Positions 1 through 9,108 of a DNA stretch of 34,800 nt are shown here, piece after piece. Each line of letters starts with the position of its first letter. Positions within the stretch are counted from its first letter, which is position 1. Source of the stretch: Lewinellaceae bacterium. Its GTDB lineage: Bacteria; Bacteroidota; Bacteroidia; Chitinophagales; Saprospiraceae. A model generated the notes under the pieces. It did not search any database, was not told where the DNA came from, and saw only the letters and a list, made by a program, of their open reading frames with translations. The DNA lies in the NCBI GenBank assembly GCA_024642625.1, contig JAHEAU010000009.1, positions 1 through 34,800 of the forward strand. The letters are read 5' to 3'. The position numbers were made by a program, and so were the translations under genes.

Positions 1-1
1 G

Positions 2-142
2 AAGGTAGTTGTAGGTGACTATGCCAAGGGTTACAACGCGATCACATTGACACGCGCTGAAATCGAAGGTACAGGCATGCTGTACTATCAGTTGGATACA
101 CCAACGGATAGCGCTACCAAGAGAATGATCACTGTCGAGTAA
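2..142 (+). CDS. C-terminal fragment of a probable T9SS-secreted protein (type A sorting-domain-like tail); gene starts before the window
   Basis: Frame 2 reads KVVVGDYAKGYNAITLTRAEIEGTGMLYYQLDTPTDSATKRMITVE* with a stop at 140-142. The pattern (KGYN..I.L.....G.GMLYYQL.T......K.M) resembles T9SS type A C-terminal domains. Confidence 0.6.
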   Translation, partial: KVVVGDYAKGYNAITLTRAEIEGTGMLYYQLDTPTDSATKRMITVE

Positions 143-204
143 TCGAACAATAAAGTTCTCGAAGCCAAAGCCGCAAGACTTTTAAGTTAAATCGGTTTTT
201 GGGA

Positions 205-243
205 TGGCCTCTCTCCACTTGTGGAGGGGGGCTTTTTTTTTTG
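205..243 (+). terminator. Rho-independent-like terminator after the 5' partial gene
   Basis: GC-rich inverted repeat gcctctctccac-ttg-tggaggggggc followed by a run of about 10 T. Confidence 0.75.
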
Positions 244-319
244 CCCATGGCCATGGCATTCAGCCTGCAAGAATTGACGTACCTTTAGCCTTCCCTCAAT
301 CAGCCAACTCCAACTGGTT

Positions 320-1720
320 ATGAAACAACATACCATCGCCCGGGACACATCTATTTCCGGGATTGGTCTTCACACTGGCCGTCAAGTTACTATGACCTTT
401 AAGGCGGCTCCAGAGAACCATGGGTTTAAATTCATGCGTATCGACCTCGAAGGCCAGCCCGTCATTCCAGCGGATGTATCCCAGGTTATTTCAACCAATC
501 GGGGGACAACCTTGTCGTCCGGAGGTGATGCACGCGTGTCGACGGTAGAACACACATTGGCGGCCTTGGTCGGATTGAATATTGATAATGTGTTGATCGA
601 AATCGACGGTCCAGAAGCCCCAATTATGGACGGCTCTTCGAAAATGATGACGGACGCCCTGTCTTCAGCTGGGATAGTTGAACAGGAATGCGATCGCGAA
701 TATTTGGAAATTACGGAAACCATTTCCTTCAAAGATGATCTTACTGGTTCTGAGCTCATTGCATTTCCATCCTCCAAATTTGAACTGACAGCCCTGATTG
801 ATTTTCATTCCCCGGTCCTGGGGCAGCAATTTGCAGCATTAGAAGATATCACCAATTTTAAGAATGATATTGGACCAGCAAGAACCTTTGTATTTGTTCA
901 TGAACTTGAACAATTGATCCATCAAGGCCTGATCAAAGGAGGAGACCTGGATAATGCTATTGTTATTGCTGACCGTGTGATGGGCGAAGTCGAGCTTGAA
1001 AGTCTTGCAAAACGTCTGGAAAAACCCTCCATCCGGGTGGATCGGGAAGGGATACTCAATACAACAGATTTACGGTTCAAGAATGAGCCAGCCCGACATA
1101 AATTGCTCGATGTGATTGGTGACCTGGCCCTGGTTGGCAAACCAATCAAAGGGAAAATCGTTGCAACCAAACCAGGTCACGCAGCGAATGTTGAATTCGC
1201 AAAATTGTTGAAAAGTTTTGGGGTGGAGCAGCGGAAGCTCAAACGCGTGCCCAAATACGATGTGGATGCAAAACCAATAATGACGGTTGCTGATATTGAA
1301 GCGAAATTACCTCATCGGCATCCATTCCTGTTGGTGGATAAAATTGTGGAGCTTTCCGATACTCATGTGGTTGGTATAAAGAATGTCACCTTTACTGAAG
1401 GCTTTTTTCGGGGGCATTTTCCGGGCAATCCGGTCATGCCTGGCGTATTACAGATTGAAGCCATGGCACAGACAGGCGGCCTTTTGGCACTTCAAAACGT
1501 TCCTGAAGGAGAACATTGGGATACTTTTTTCCTGAAGATTGATAATGCCCGGTTTAAACAATTTGTCTCCCCGGGCGATACACTTGTTATCAAAATGGAG
1601 TTGATTTCACCAATTCGGAGAGGGATTGTCCACATGCAGGCAACGGCCTATGTGGGTAGCAAGATTGTTTCCGAGGCAGAATTGACTGCACAAATTGTAA
1701 AGAGGAGTCATGGATCATAA
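320..1720 (+). CDS. lpxC/fabZ: Bifunctional UDP-3-O-acyl-GlcNAc deacetylase / 3-hydroxyacyl-ACP dehydratase (LpxC-FabZ fusion)
   Basis: N-terminal half is LpxC-like (SGIGLHTGRQVTM, VEHTLAALVGLNIDNVLIEIDGPEAPIMDGSS). C-terminal half is FabZ-like (LPHRHPFLLVDKI, GHFPGNPVMPGVLQIEAMAQ). Confidence 0.97.
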   Translation: MKQHTIARDTSISGIGLHTGRQVTMTFKAAPENHGFKFMRIDLEGQPVIPADVSQVISTNRGTTLSSGGDARVSTVEHTLAALVGLNIDNVLIEIDGPEAPIMDGSSKMMTDALSSAGIVEQECDREYLEITETISFKDDLTGSELIAFPSSKFELTALIDFHSPVLGQQFAALEDITNFKNDIGPARTFVFVHELEQLIHQGLIKGGDLDNAIVIADRVMGEVELESLAKRLEKPSIRVDREGILNTTDLRFKNEPARHKLLDVIGDLALVGKPIKGKIVATKPGHAANVEFAKLLKSFGVEQRKLKRVPKYDVDAKPIMTVADIEAKLPHRHPFLLVDKIVELSDTHVVGIKNVTFTEGFFRGHFPGNPVMPGVLQIEAMAQTGGLLALQNVPEGEHWDTFFLKIDNARFKQFVSPGDTLVIKMELISPIRRGIVHMQATAYVGSKIVSEAELTAQIVKRSHGS

Positions 1721-2528
1721 TCATCAATTGTCGGTTATTCACTCGGACACCAGGTTGGGTGAAGATGTGACGATCAGTCCATTTGTTACGATTGAAGCGG
1801 ATGTAGAGATCGGAGACGGGACCTGGATCGGCCCTCACGTCAGCATCATGGCGGGTACCAGGATTGGTAAAAATTGCCGGATATTTCCTGGTGCGATTAT
1901 TGGCGCAGTCCCCCAAGATCTGAAATACAGAGGCGAATATGCTACTGTTGAGATTGGTGACAGTGTCACTATCAGGGAATATTGCACCCTAAATAAGGGT
2001 ACTGAAGCAAGCGATAAGACAGTGATTGGTGATCGTAGCCTCCTGATGGCCTATGTCCACGTCGCTCATGATTGCCATGTTGGTAAAAATGTGATCCTTG
2101 CGAACAACGTCAACTTAGCCGGTCATATCGATGTTGGTGATTTTGCAGTGTTGGGTGGATTGACTGCCGTTCATCAATTTGTCAAAATTGGAACACATGC
2201 AATGGTCGGCGGCGGTTCATTAGTGCGAAAGGATGTTCCACCCTATGTGAAGGCTGCACGAGAACCACTTTCATTTGCTGGCGTCAATTCTGTGGGCCTC
2301 AGACGCCGTGGATTTACGAATGAACAGGTGCATGCCATTCAAGAAATCTATCGCATCCTGTTCGTCCGTGGGTACAATACCTCACAGGCGACCACCATGA
2401 TCGAATCAACAGTGAAAGCTTCACATGAACGGGATCTAATCCTGGACTTCATTCGTCAGGCGGATCGCGGTATCATGCGCGGATTTCGCCAGATTAACGG
2501 TGTGAAGGCTCATGGTGATATCGCTTGA
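1710..2528 (+). CDS. lpxA: Acyl-ACP--UDP-N-acetylglucosamine O-acyltransferase
   Basis: Hexapeptide-repeat protein with LpxA motifs (GAVPQDLKYRGE, YCTLNKGT, AHDCHVGKNVILANNVNLAGH). Overlaps the end of lpxC/fabZ. Confidence 0.96.
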   Translation: MDHNHQLSVIHSDTRLGEDVTISPFVTIEADVEIGDGTWIGPHVSIMAGTRIGKNCRIFPGAIIGAVPQDLKYRGEYATVEIGDSVTIREYCTLNKGTEASDKTVIGDRSLLMAYVHVAHDCHVGKNVILANNVNLAGHIDVGDFAVLGGLTAVHQFVKIGTHAMVGGGSLVRKDVPPYVKAAREPLSFAGVNSVGLRRRGFTNEQVHAIQEIYRILFVRGYNTSQATTMIESTVKASHERDLILDFIRQADRGIMRGFRQINGVKAHGDIA

Positions 2529-3135
2529 TAGAATTGGCAAACGGTTCAGAAACCAATGGATCTTTCGCCAAATAAAGCTGGAGCTTCATTCTGGGCAAAC
2601 GATTGCCATTCTTGGACCAAATGGATCAGGAAAGTCAACTCTTCTGCAAATCATGGGTGGGTTGCTACATCCTACAGAAGGGACAATAAAAATTGTTGAC
2701 GATCAGTTGAATTCACTCTCCGAAGAGGATGTTGTCTCCAAGGTTAGTTTTGCGGCCCCTTATCTGGAATTGCCCGAAGAACTTTCATTACGAGAATTAT
2801 TGATTCATCATCATCGATTTCGACCACTTGGCTGCGGAGTGCCACTACGCGAATTGCCCACATTATGGCATTTGGCTCATGCTGCCGACCGGCCGATCAA
2901 GCAGTACTCAAGCGGGATGAAACAACGCGTCAAACTGGGGCTGACTATATGTTCGGAATCACCTGTATTGCTTCTGGATGAACCGTTGACCAATCTGGAT
3001 AATGAGAGTAAGGAATGGTATTATAAATTGATCACCGAGTTTGGCCAAGATAAGTTGATTGCTGTAGCCAGTAATCGATCTGACGAGTATTCGTTCTGCG
3101 AGAAAACCTTGAATATTCAGGATTTTATACCTTAG
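2512..3135 (+). CDS. ABC transporter ATP-binding protein, no adjacent permease
   Basis: Walker A GPNGSGKST, signature YSSGMKQRVKLG, Walker B VLLLDEPLTNLD. Start overlaps the lpxA 3' end by 17 nt. Confidence 0.93.
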   Translation: MVISLDRIGKRFRNQWIFRQIKLELHSGQTIAILGPNGSGKSTLLQIMGGLLHPTEGTIKIVDDQLNSLSEEDVVSKVSFAAPYLELPEELSLRELLIHHHRFRPLGCGVPLRELPTLWHLAHAADRPIKQYSSGMKQRVKLGLTICSESPVLLLDEPLTNLDNESKEWYYKLITEFGQDKLIAVASNRSDEYSFCEKTLNIQDFIP

Positions 3136-3150
3136 AGTAGCCCCATTTTA

Positions 3151-3489
3151 CTATTCTACTGAATCGGCGAGATCCTGCAGCCCACTCCGGATCTCTTGCA
3201 ATTTTTGAATGATCTGTTGTTGTCGATTTAACCGAGTGCCCTGTTCCTTCAATGTACGTTTTGCACCTTCCAGAGTAAAACCTTGTTCCTTTACCAAATT
3301 GTAAATGATCTGAAACTGTTCGATGTTTTGAACAGTAAATCGGCGATCCCCCTTGCTGTTCTTGTGCGGTTTGAGCAAGTCAAATTCTGATTCCCAATAG
3401 CGGATCAACGATTTGGATACGCCGAATAGATCGGCAACTTCACCAATCGCATAGTACCTTTTGGTCAGGGTTTGTAGGTCAATTTGCAT
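3151..3489 (-). CDS. MerR family transcriptional regulator
   Basis: YAIGEVADLFGVSKSLIRYWESEFDLLKPHKNSKGDRRFTVQNIEQF matches the MerR winged-HTH pattern. Confidence 0.9.
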   Translation of the reverse strand: MQIDLQTLTKRYYAIGEVADLFGVSKSLIRYWESEFDLLKPHKNSKGDRRFTVQNIEQFQIIYNLVKEQGFTLEGAKRTLKEQGTRLNRQQQIIQKLQEIRSGLQDLADSVE

Positions 3490-3565
3490 GCTCGGTACAA
3501 AAAACGAAATTTAAATCTACCTGTTTTTCACGAATTACCCATCATTGAGTAAGAATTGAGTGTCC

Positions 3566-4597
3566 TCAGGCGAACAGGAGAAAGCTGATAATGAGCAGCA
3601 TAGCGAGTAATGCGAAGAATATGATGACATAGGCGATATGCAGCGCAAAATACTTTAAGGTGGTTTTGAGCCACCCTTGGCCATAGTATTTTTTTAAGGC
3701 AAGAAAGATATACCCCAGAACAACAAGAGCAGATAAGTTTGTCCAACTCGAGTCAACGAAGTAGTTTACGATGATTCCTATTGAAATAATTAAATAGGCT
3801 GCGACGTGATAATGTAAGGCAAAGACAAGATGTTCAACGTAATACATCTTTTTACGGTAGTACAACCCGGTCAGAATCAAACCAACAAAAGGAGGAATCA
3901 GGAACATCATCCAGGATAGCCGGGCAACGATAAATGACCCAAGCATCTTGGGGTTTCTGTACGCTTTGGCAAATTGACTGCCAAATAACCGTATCCACCA
4001 GGATTGATTGTCGATCTGCGCCGTCAAAGAATCTATGGGAAGTGATTCCAAATCATATAAAGAAAAAGAAAGGATAGGCGTGTCGTCAAAATAATTGAAC
4101 GTTACTGTATCATTCAATTGGTTGAACCGGGTTTCCAGAGCTGTAAAACTGTGTTCTATAAACAGGTTGCTTCGAGGCGTCTTTAGTGAATCTTGATGCA
4201 TGCTGTCCTGTAAGGCAAGCATGATATTCATTTGATCTTTTAACCTGACGAGTTCCTTTCCGGAATTCCTATCCTTGTCCGAAATATTGAAAAATGATCC
4301 TATGCTGAAATAACTGATGACGGCCAGATGCAATAAGACTGAAAAGAGATACAATCGTGCCGGCGGGATAAAATCTTTTCGCTTGCCATTGAAAAACAGT
4401 ATGGTCAAGGAAGCGGGTCTACACAATTCCCTGACTGAACGAAAAAACCGATTGTCCCAAGCAAAGACATTGCTAAACAGGTCGGCAACCAAAAGCTTGG
4501 TTGAGATCAGGACAGGTATGTCTTTTTGCCCGCAATTGCTGCAGTATGTATCTCCATAATGGAGTGGGGCGTGACAATTCAGGCATTCCTTTTCCAT
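3566..4597 (-). CDS. DUF3667-like membrane protein with N-terminal zinc ribbon
   Basis: From the internal start MEKECLNCHAPLHYGDTYCSNCGQK (CxxC...CxxC), followed by several hydrophobic segments. The 4795 start gives an atypical N-terminal extension. Confidence 0.75.
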   Translation of the reverse strand: MEKECLNCHAPLHYGDTYCSNCGQKDIPVLISTKLLVADLFSNVFAWDNRFFRSVRELCRPASLTILFFNGKRKDFIPPARLYLFSVLLHLAVISYFSIGSFFNISDKDRNSGKELVRLKDQMNIMLALQDSMHQDSLKTPRSNLFIEHSFTALETRFNQLNDTVTFNYFDDTPILSFSLYDLESLPIDSLTAQIDNQSWWIRLFGSQFAKAYRNPKMLGSFIVARLSWMMFLIPPFVGLILTGLYYRKKMYYVEHLVFALHYHVAAYLIISIGIIVNYFVDSSWTNLSALVVLGYIFLALKKYYGQGWLKTTLKYFALHIAYVIIFFALLAMLLIISFLLFA

Positions 4598-4802
4598 GGT
4601 CTGCTCGAAAATACAAATCCTGCGGGATTTTGCGAATGAAATGCCGGATCCAAGAGGAGGAAGTAGTATCAGGGAGATACCTGTTTGCGGGAAGGGCAGT
4701 TCGTCAATCCATAATAAGTTCATGTAAATCGGGCCACGTACAGACGTTTTCACAGCAATTGAAAACTCCAAACACACAACCTTCTCTGGTACCACAACGA
4801 AA

Positions 4803-4827
4803 AAAGGCCCACAGGAAGTGGGCCTTT
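4803..4827 (-). terminator. Terminator of the M23 peptidase gene
   Basis: Perfect 10-bp stem aaaggcccac-aggaa-gtgggccttt, with a T tract on the minus strand. Confidence 0.8.
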
Positions 4828-4849
4828 CAGAGTAATAATTTAGTAAAGA

Positions 4850-5836
4850 TCAATAGTCAAATGACATATTCGAAGAAGATGCCTGCTCGACCAGTTCTGA
4901 GTATTCTTCGAGACTCAACCCATCAATCACATAATGTATGGGATTGATCTTTTCGCCCTTGTACATCACCTCATAATGAAGATGTGGGGCGGTACTTCGA
5001 CCAGAACTGCCGATGGATCCAATATGTTGACCGCGGGTCACCTTCTGCCCGACGCGTACATCAGATTTTTGTAAGTGGCCATATAATGTTTTATACCCAA
5101 ACCCATGATCCACGATAATGTGCAAGCCATATCCACTATTATCGGTGGTGACTTCAACCACCTTTCCATCTCCAGTGACCTGAACTGCGGTGCCACGGGG
5201 GGCTCCGAAATCCAATCCGGTATGCATTTTTCGAACTTTTAATATGGGGTGTATGCGCATACCGAATCCGGATAATGTTCGCATGCGGCCATGAATTTTA
5301 TCCTCTCGTACCGGTTTGATTGCAGGTAAACAGGAATGCATTTCTTTCATGCGCTCGGCCATTCTCTGGATTGTGTCCAGGGAAAGAGACTGCAATACAA
5401 GCTGACGTTCCAACTGATCTGCCTTGCTGAGGGTATTCACAAGAAGCTCTCCGGATTCTTTGAATTTAGCCAGGTCCCTGTATTGCTCATGGCCGCCAAT
5501 ACCACCATTCCACACATTTTCATCAATTGGATCCATTCCAAACATCATCCGGTGAACAGATGCATCTCTGTCCTGCAGGTTCGTTAATACCTTGGACATC
5601 ATATCAAGTTGTCCGTTTACAGATTTGTATTTGACTTTCATCTGTGAAATCTCACGCTGCAGCGCCTTCTCCTTTTGACTCGGAAAAAAGGTGTTTGTGA
5701 TCGCCATAAACAGGATTCCTGTAACGATCACTGCAGATGTCAGACTGAAAACACGAATGAGTCTATGCTTGATGGTCAACCGGACACGCTCATAAGACAG
5801 CGTATGTCGATTGAATACGAATTTTTCCTTTCCCAT
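4850..5836 (-). CDS. M23 family metallopeptidase (LytM/MepM-like)
   Basis: SGFGMRIHPILKVRKMHTGLDFGAPRGTAV...DHGFGYKTLYGHL...GSSGRSTAPHLHYEV; N-terminal TM segment. Start chosen at MGKEKFVFNRHTLSYE rather than the ORF-track start at 5899. Confidence 0.92.
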   Translation of the reverse strand: MGKEKFVFNRHTLSYERVRLTIKHRLIRVFSLTSAVIVTGILFMAITNTFFPSQKEKALQREISQMKVKYKSVNGQLDMMSKVLTNLQDRDASVHRMMFGMDPIDENVWNGGIGGHEQYRDLAKFKESGELLVNTLSKADQLERQLVLQSLSLDTIQRMAERMKEMHSCLPAIKPVREDKIHGRMRTLSGFGMRIHPILKVRKMHTGLDFGAPRGTAVQVTGDGKVVEVTTDNSGYGLHIIVDHGFGYKTLYGHLQKSDVRVGQKVTRGQHIGSIGSSGRSTAPHLHYEVMYKGEKINPIHYVIDGLSLEEYSELVEQASSSNMSFDY

Positions 5837-6062
5837 AGAGTTGCTGTTGGTGCCAAAGCCCCTAACTTTGCGGTTCGGTGCATTGGTGGTTTTCCCCAAG
5901 TGCTGTGCGAAATTAATGAAAGAAGGGGGAATTACCTAACAAAGGTCGCCCTTCGTTATGATATAGGCTGTTAACAAAATATTATTGTGAGGGATGGTTT
6001 TATTTCAAATGAATCAGAACTAATACCCCAAATTGTTGAATTTTTCAAAATATTGTACCGAT

Positions 6063-8699
6063 ATGCTGACTGCCAGGGAGATACGTAGCACGTTTTTGCG
6101 CTTTTTTGAAGAACGTGGTCATTTGATCGTACCATCTGCACCGATCACGAATCGACAGGACCCGACGCTCATGTTCACCAATGCAGGGATGAATCAGTTC
6201 AAGGACTTCTTCCTGGGTAATCAGGAACCAACCCATCCACGGATCGCAGACACACAAAAATGCCTCCGGGTTTCCGGCAAACACAATGACCTTGAGGAAG
6301 TTGGTGTAGACTCCTACCATCACACCATGTTCGAAATGTTGGGCAACTGGAGTTTTGGCGACTACTTCAAGGAAGAAGCCATCCAATGGGCCTGGGAACT
6401 CCTCACCAAAGCCTATGGCTTGGAAAAGGATCGGCTCTATGTCACTATCTTCGAAGGCGATGCATCAGAAGGCCTGGAAGAAGATGCCGAAGCGATCAGA
6501 TTGTGGTCAAAGTGGATTCCGGAAGACCGGATCCTCCGCGGAAACAAGAAGGACAACTTTTGGGAAATGGGCGACAGCGGCCCCTGTGGCCCCTGCTCTG
6601 AAATTCATGTGGATCTTCGCACCGACACCGATCGCGAACGTATCGATGCCCGTACCCTGGTTAACAACGACCACCCCCAGGTCGTCGAAATCTGGAACCT
6701 GGTCTTCATTCAGTTCAATCGAAAAGCAGATGGTTCCCTGGAATCCCTTCCGGCCAAACACGTAGATACCGGTATGGGTTTCGAGCGACTGGTCATGGCA
6801 CTTCAAGCCAAACAGTCCAACTATGACACAGATGTTTTTAGTCCGTTGCTAAACGCAATTTCAGGTTTAGCGGGTATTCAGTATACCAATATATATGGTA
6901 CCGAAGCACCGCGCTCGGATATGGCCATGCGTGTGATTGCCGATCATGTTCGCGCCGTCAGTTTTACCATCGCAGATGGAGAATTGCCATCTGCCAATGG
7001 TGCAGGATATGTCATCCGACGTATCCTGCGCCGGGCAGTGCGATATGCTTATTCTTTCCTGGATCTTAAAGAGCCAGCCATGTACCAATTGGTACCTATC
7101 CTGGCAAAACAGATGAGTGATGTCTTTCCGGAATTGGCAGCTCAGGAAGCCTTCGTGACCCGGGTCATCCTGGAAGAAGAGAAGTCCTTCCTCCGCACAC
7201 TTGAAGGCGGCCTCAAACGATTGGAGCAAGTGCCCATCGAAGCGGGGGTACTCGCAGGGGAATTGGCATTTGAATTATACGACACCTTCGGATTCCCTAT
7301 TGACCTGACTCGCCTGATCGCCAAAGAAACGGGCTTTGTCGTAGATGAAGCCGGGTTTGAACAGGCCCTGCAAGCCCAAAAGCAACGATCACGTGCAGCT
7401 TCAGTAAAGACAACCGGGGATTGGGAAAACCTCCATGCAGGTCCTTCTGATGTCAACTTTGTCGGCTATGATGAGCTCGAAGTGGATGACGTACATATCC
7501 TCAAATACCGGTCCGTGTCTGATCGGCAGGGTGACTTCTTTCAGGTCGTGCTGGATCGGACGCCATTCTATCCAGAAGGTGGTGGACAGGTAGGCGACAC
7601 AGGTCTGTTGATTGGAAATGACGGTATGATAAAGGTGGTCGATACGGTCAAGGAAAATGATCTGATCATCCACCTGACCCAGCAATTGCCTTCGGATCCA
7701 TCCCAACCACTGCGAGCAGTGGTCGATGAATCTAAACGTCGACTTACAGAGAATAACCACTCGGCGACGCACCTCCTTCATGCCGCCTTGCGCCAAGTGT
7801 TGGGTGATCACGTACAGCAAAAGGGATCGATGCTCAATGATCAGCATCTCCGTTTCGACTTTGCCCATTTTCAAAAAGTAACTGACGAGGAGTTGCTCCA
7901 GATCGAGCGTATTGTGAATCGCAAGATCCGCCAAAATATTCACCTCGGCGAAGCTCGCCGTTTACCCATTGAGGAAGCAAAAGCAGCTGGTGCCATGATG
8001 CTCTTTGGTGAAAAATATGGCGATCAGGTACGGATGATCACCTTTGACCCATCTTACAGCCGGGAGTTGTGTGGTGGCTGCCATGTGCCAGAAACGGGTC
8101 GCATTGGCCTCTTTAAAATCACTTCAGAAACGGCCATAGCCGCCGGTGTGCGTCGGATCGAAGCATTGACAGCGGATGCTGCCGAGTCCTTTGTTCATAC
8201 CCTGGAAACCGACCTTCAATCCGCTAAAGGTCTGTTGAAAGGCCAGGGTAGCGTGACTGATTCTGTCCGGGTATTGATTGATGAAAACAGATCGCTTCGG
8301 AAGCAGATTGAAGCCATGCAGGAGCAACATGCTATGGGTTTGAAGTCTGGTTTGAAAGGACAAGCTGTATCAAAAGACGGCATCCACTTTCTGGTCGCTG
8401 AACTGCCAATTGATGATCCGAAGACAGTCAAAAACCTCATCTTCCAACTGGAGCAGGAATTGTCTCCGGCTGTAATCGTGGCAGGCAATATCCAGCATGA
8501 CAAACCGATGCTGTCGGTGATCATCAGCAAGGAGATCGCCGATGCTGGCACCTGGAATGCCGGTCAACTCATCCGGGAATGGGCAAAAGCAATTCAGGGT
8601 GGGGGAGGAGGCCAGCCGTTTTATGCAACTGCTGGAGGAAAGGAAACTGCAGGCTTGAGCACCGCCCTTCAACTGGCACGCACTCAACTCGGTATTTAG
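6063..8699 (+). CDS. alaS: Alanyl-tRNA synthetase
   Basis: MLTAREIRSTFLRFFEERGH, APITNRQDPTLMFTNAGMNQFKDFFLG, and the HSATHLLHAAL and CGGCHV editing-domain motifs. The ORF track opens at 6033; 6063 is the likely start. Confidence 0.97.
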   Translation: MLTAREIRSTFLRFFEERGHLIVPSAPITNRQDPTLMFTNAGMNQFKDFFLGNQEPTHPRIADTQKCLRVSGKHNDLEEVGVDSYHHTMFEMLGNWSFGDYFKEEAIQWAWELLTKAYGLEKDRLYVTIFEGDASEGLEEDAEAIRLWSKWIPEDRILRGNKKDNFWEMGDSGPCGPCSEIHVDLRTDTDRERIDARTLVNNDHPQVVEIWNLVFIQFNRKADGSLESLPAKHVDTGMGFERLVMALQAKQSNYDTDVFSPLLNAISGLAGIQYTNIYGTEAPRSDMAMRVIADHVRAVSFTIADGELPSANGAGYVIRRILRRAVRYAYSFLDLKEPAMYQLVPILAKQMSDVFPELAAQEAFVTRVILEEEKSFLRTLEGGLKRLEQVPIEAGVLAGELAFELYDTFGFPIDLTRLIAKETGFVVDEAGFEQALQAQKQRSRAASVKTTGDWENLHAGPSDVNFVGYDELEVDDVHILKYRSVSDRQGDFFQVVLDRTPFYPEGGGQVGDTGLLIGNDGMIKVVDTVKENDLIIHLTQQLPSDPSQPLRAVVDESKRRLTENNHSATHLLHAALRQVLGDHVQQKGSMLNDQHLRFDFAHFQKVTDEELLQIERIVNRKIRQNIHLGEARRLPIEEAKAAGAMMLFGEKYGDQVRMITFDPSYSRELCGGCHVPETGRIGLFKITSETAIAAGVRRIEALTADAAESFVHTLETDLQSAKGLLKGQGSVTDSVRVLIDENRSLRKQIEAMQEQHAMGLKSGLKGQAVSKDGIHFLVAELPIDDPKTVKNLIFQLEQELSPAVIVAGNIQHDKPMLSVIISKEIADAGTWNAGQLIREWAKAIQGGGGGQPFYATAGGKETAGLSTALQLARTQLGI

Positions 8700-8704
8700 T
8701 CCGG

Positions 8705-8977
8705 TTATTTCGCTTTTCCCAGACTCTTCCGATCCAGGATTGAGCTGAAGAAAAGTGCGTTGTCCAGCAAGCACATCGTACCAACCGTCATGCCCCGAAA
8801 CAGGATTTGATCTGTCCCCTTTTTGGGCAAGTTTAAAGTGGAGCGATGTATTCCTGGTAAACATATGTTTATGAGTCGCCCTAATACCAGAAACTTCCAT
8901 TTCCACAGTCTCTTGTGTTTGCAATATCTCTTGATAGCAAGTATATCCTCCTTTCCATCGAGGTTGTGTTCTAACAT
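8705..8977 (-). CDS. Possible small basic protein with one hydrophobic segment (90 aa)
   Basis: ORF fills most of the alaS/9109-gene intergenic gap. GGAGGGG lies 8 nt upstream of the ATG. Contains KKGTDQILFRGMTVGTMCLLDNALFFSSILDRKS. A second minus frame is also open here, so coding status is uncertain. Confidence 0.27.
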   Translation of the reverse strand: MLEHNLDGKEDILAIKRYCKHKRLWKWKFLVLGRLINICLPGIHRSTLNLPKKGTDQILFRGMTVGTMCLLDNALFFSSILDRKSLGKAK

Positions 8978-9048
8978 TGACTATACCCCTCCATTTTATA
9001 AAATAACTTTTCCTCCATTCATTTGAAAGCCTGATGCCCACCATGCAA

Positions 9049-9086
9049 AATGCACCTGAAAAGGACATTTCCCCTCCAGGTGCATT
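9049..9086 (-). terminator. Hairpin downstream of the HYR/dockerin-like gene
   Basis: 10-bp perfect inverted repeat aatgcacctg ... caggtgcatt just beyond the minus-strand stop; T tract weak. Confidence 0.55.
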
Positions 9087-9108
9087 CGTTTCACTTGGTT
9101 AATGACCC

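Noticed and set aside
320-1720. LpxC-FabZ fusion as a novelty
   Set aside because: This fusion is already well known as a typical Bacteroidetes gene arrangement.
4501-4947. Plus-strand ORF of 148 aa spanning the gap between the DUF3667-like and M23 genes
   Set aside because: Runs antisense across both genes and the terminator hairpin; no recognisable domain.
6045-8551. Many antisense and alternate-frame ORFs within alaS (e.g. 6045-6386, 7401-7943, 8216-8551)
   Set aside because: They are shadow frames of a clearly coding alaS with no recognisable motifs or coherent composition.
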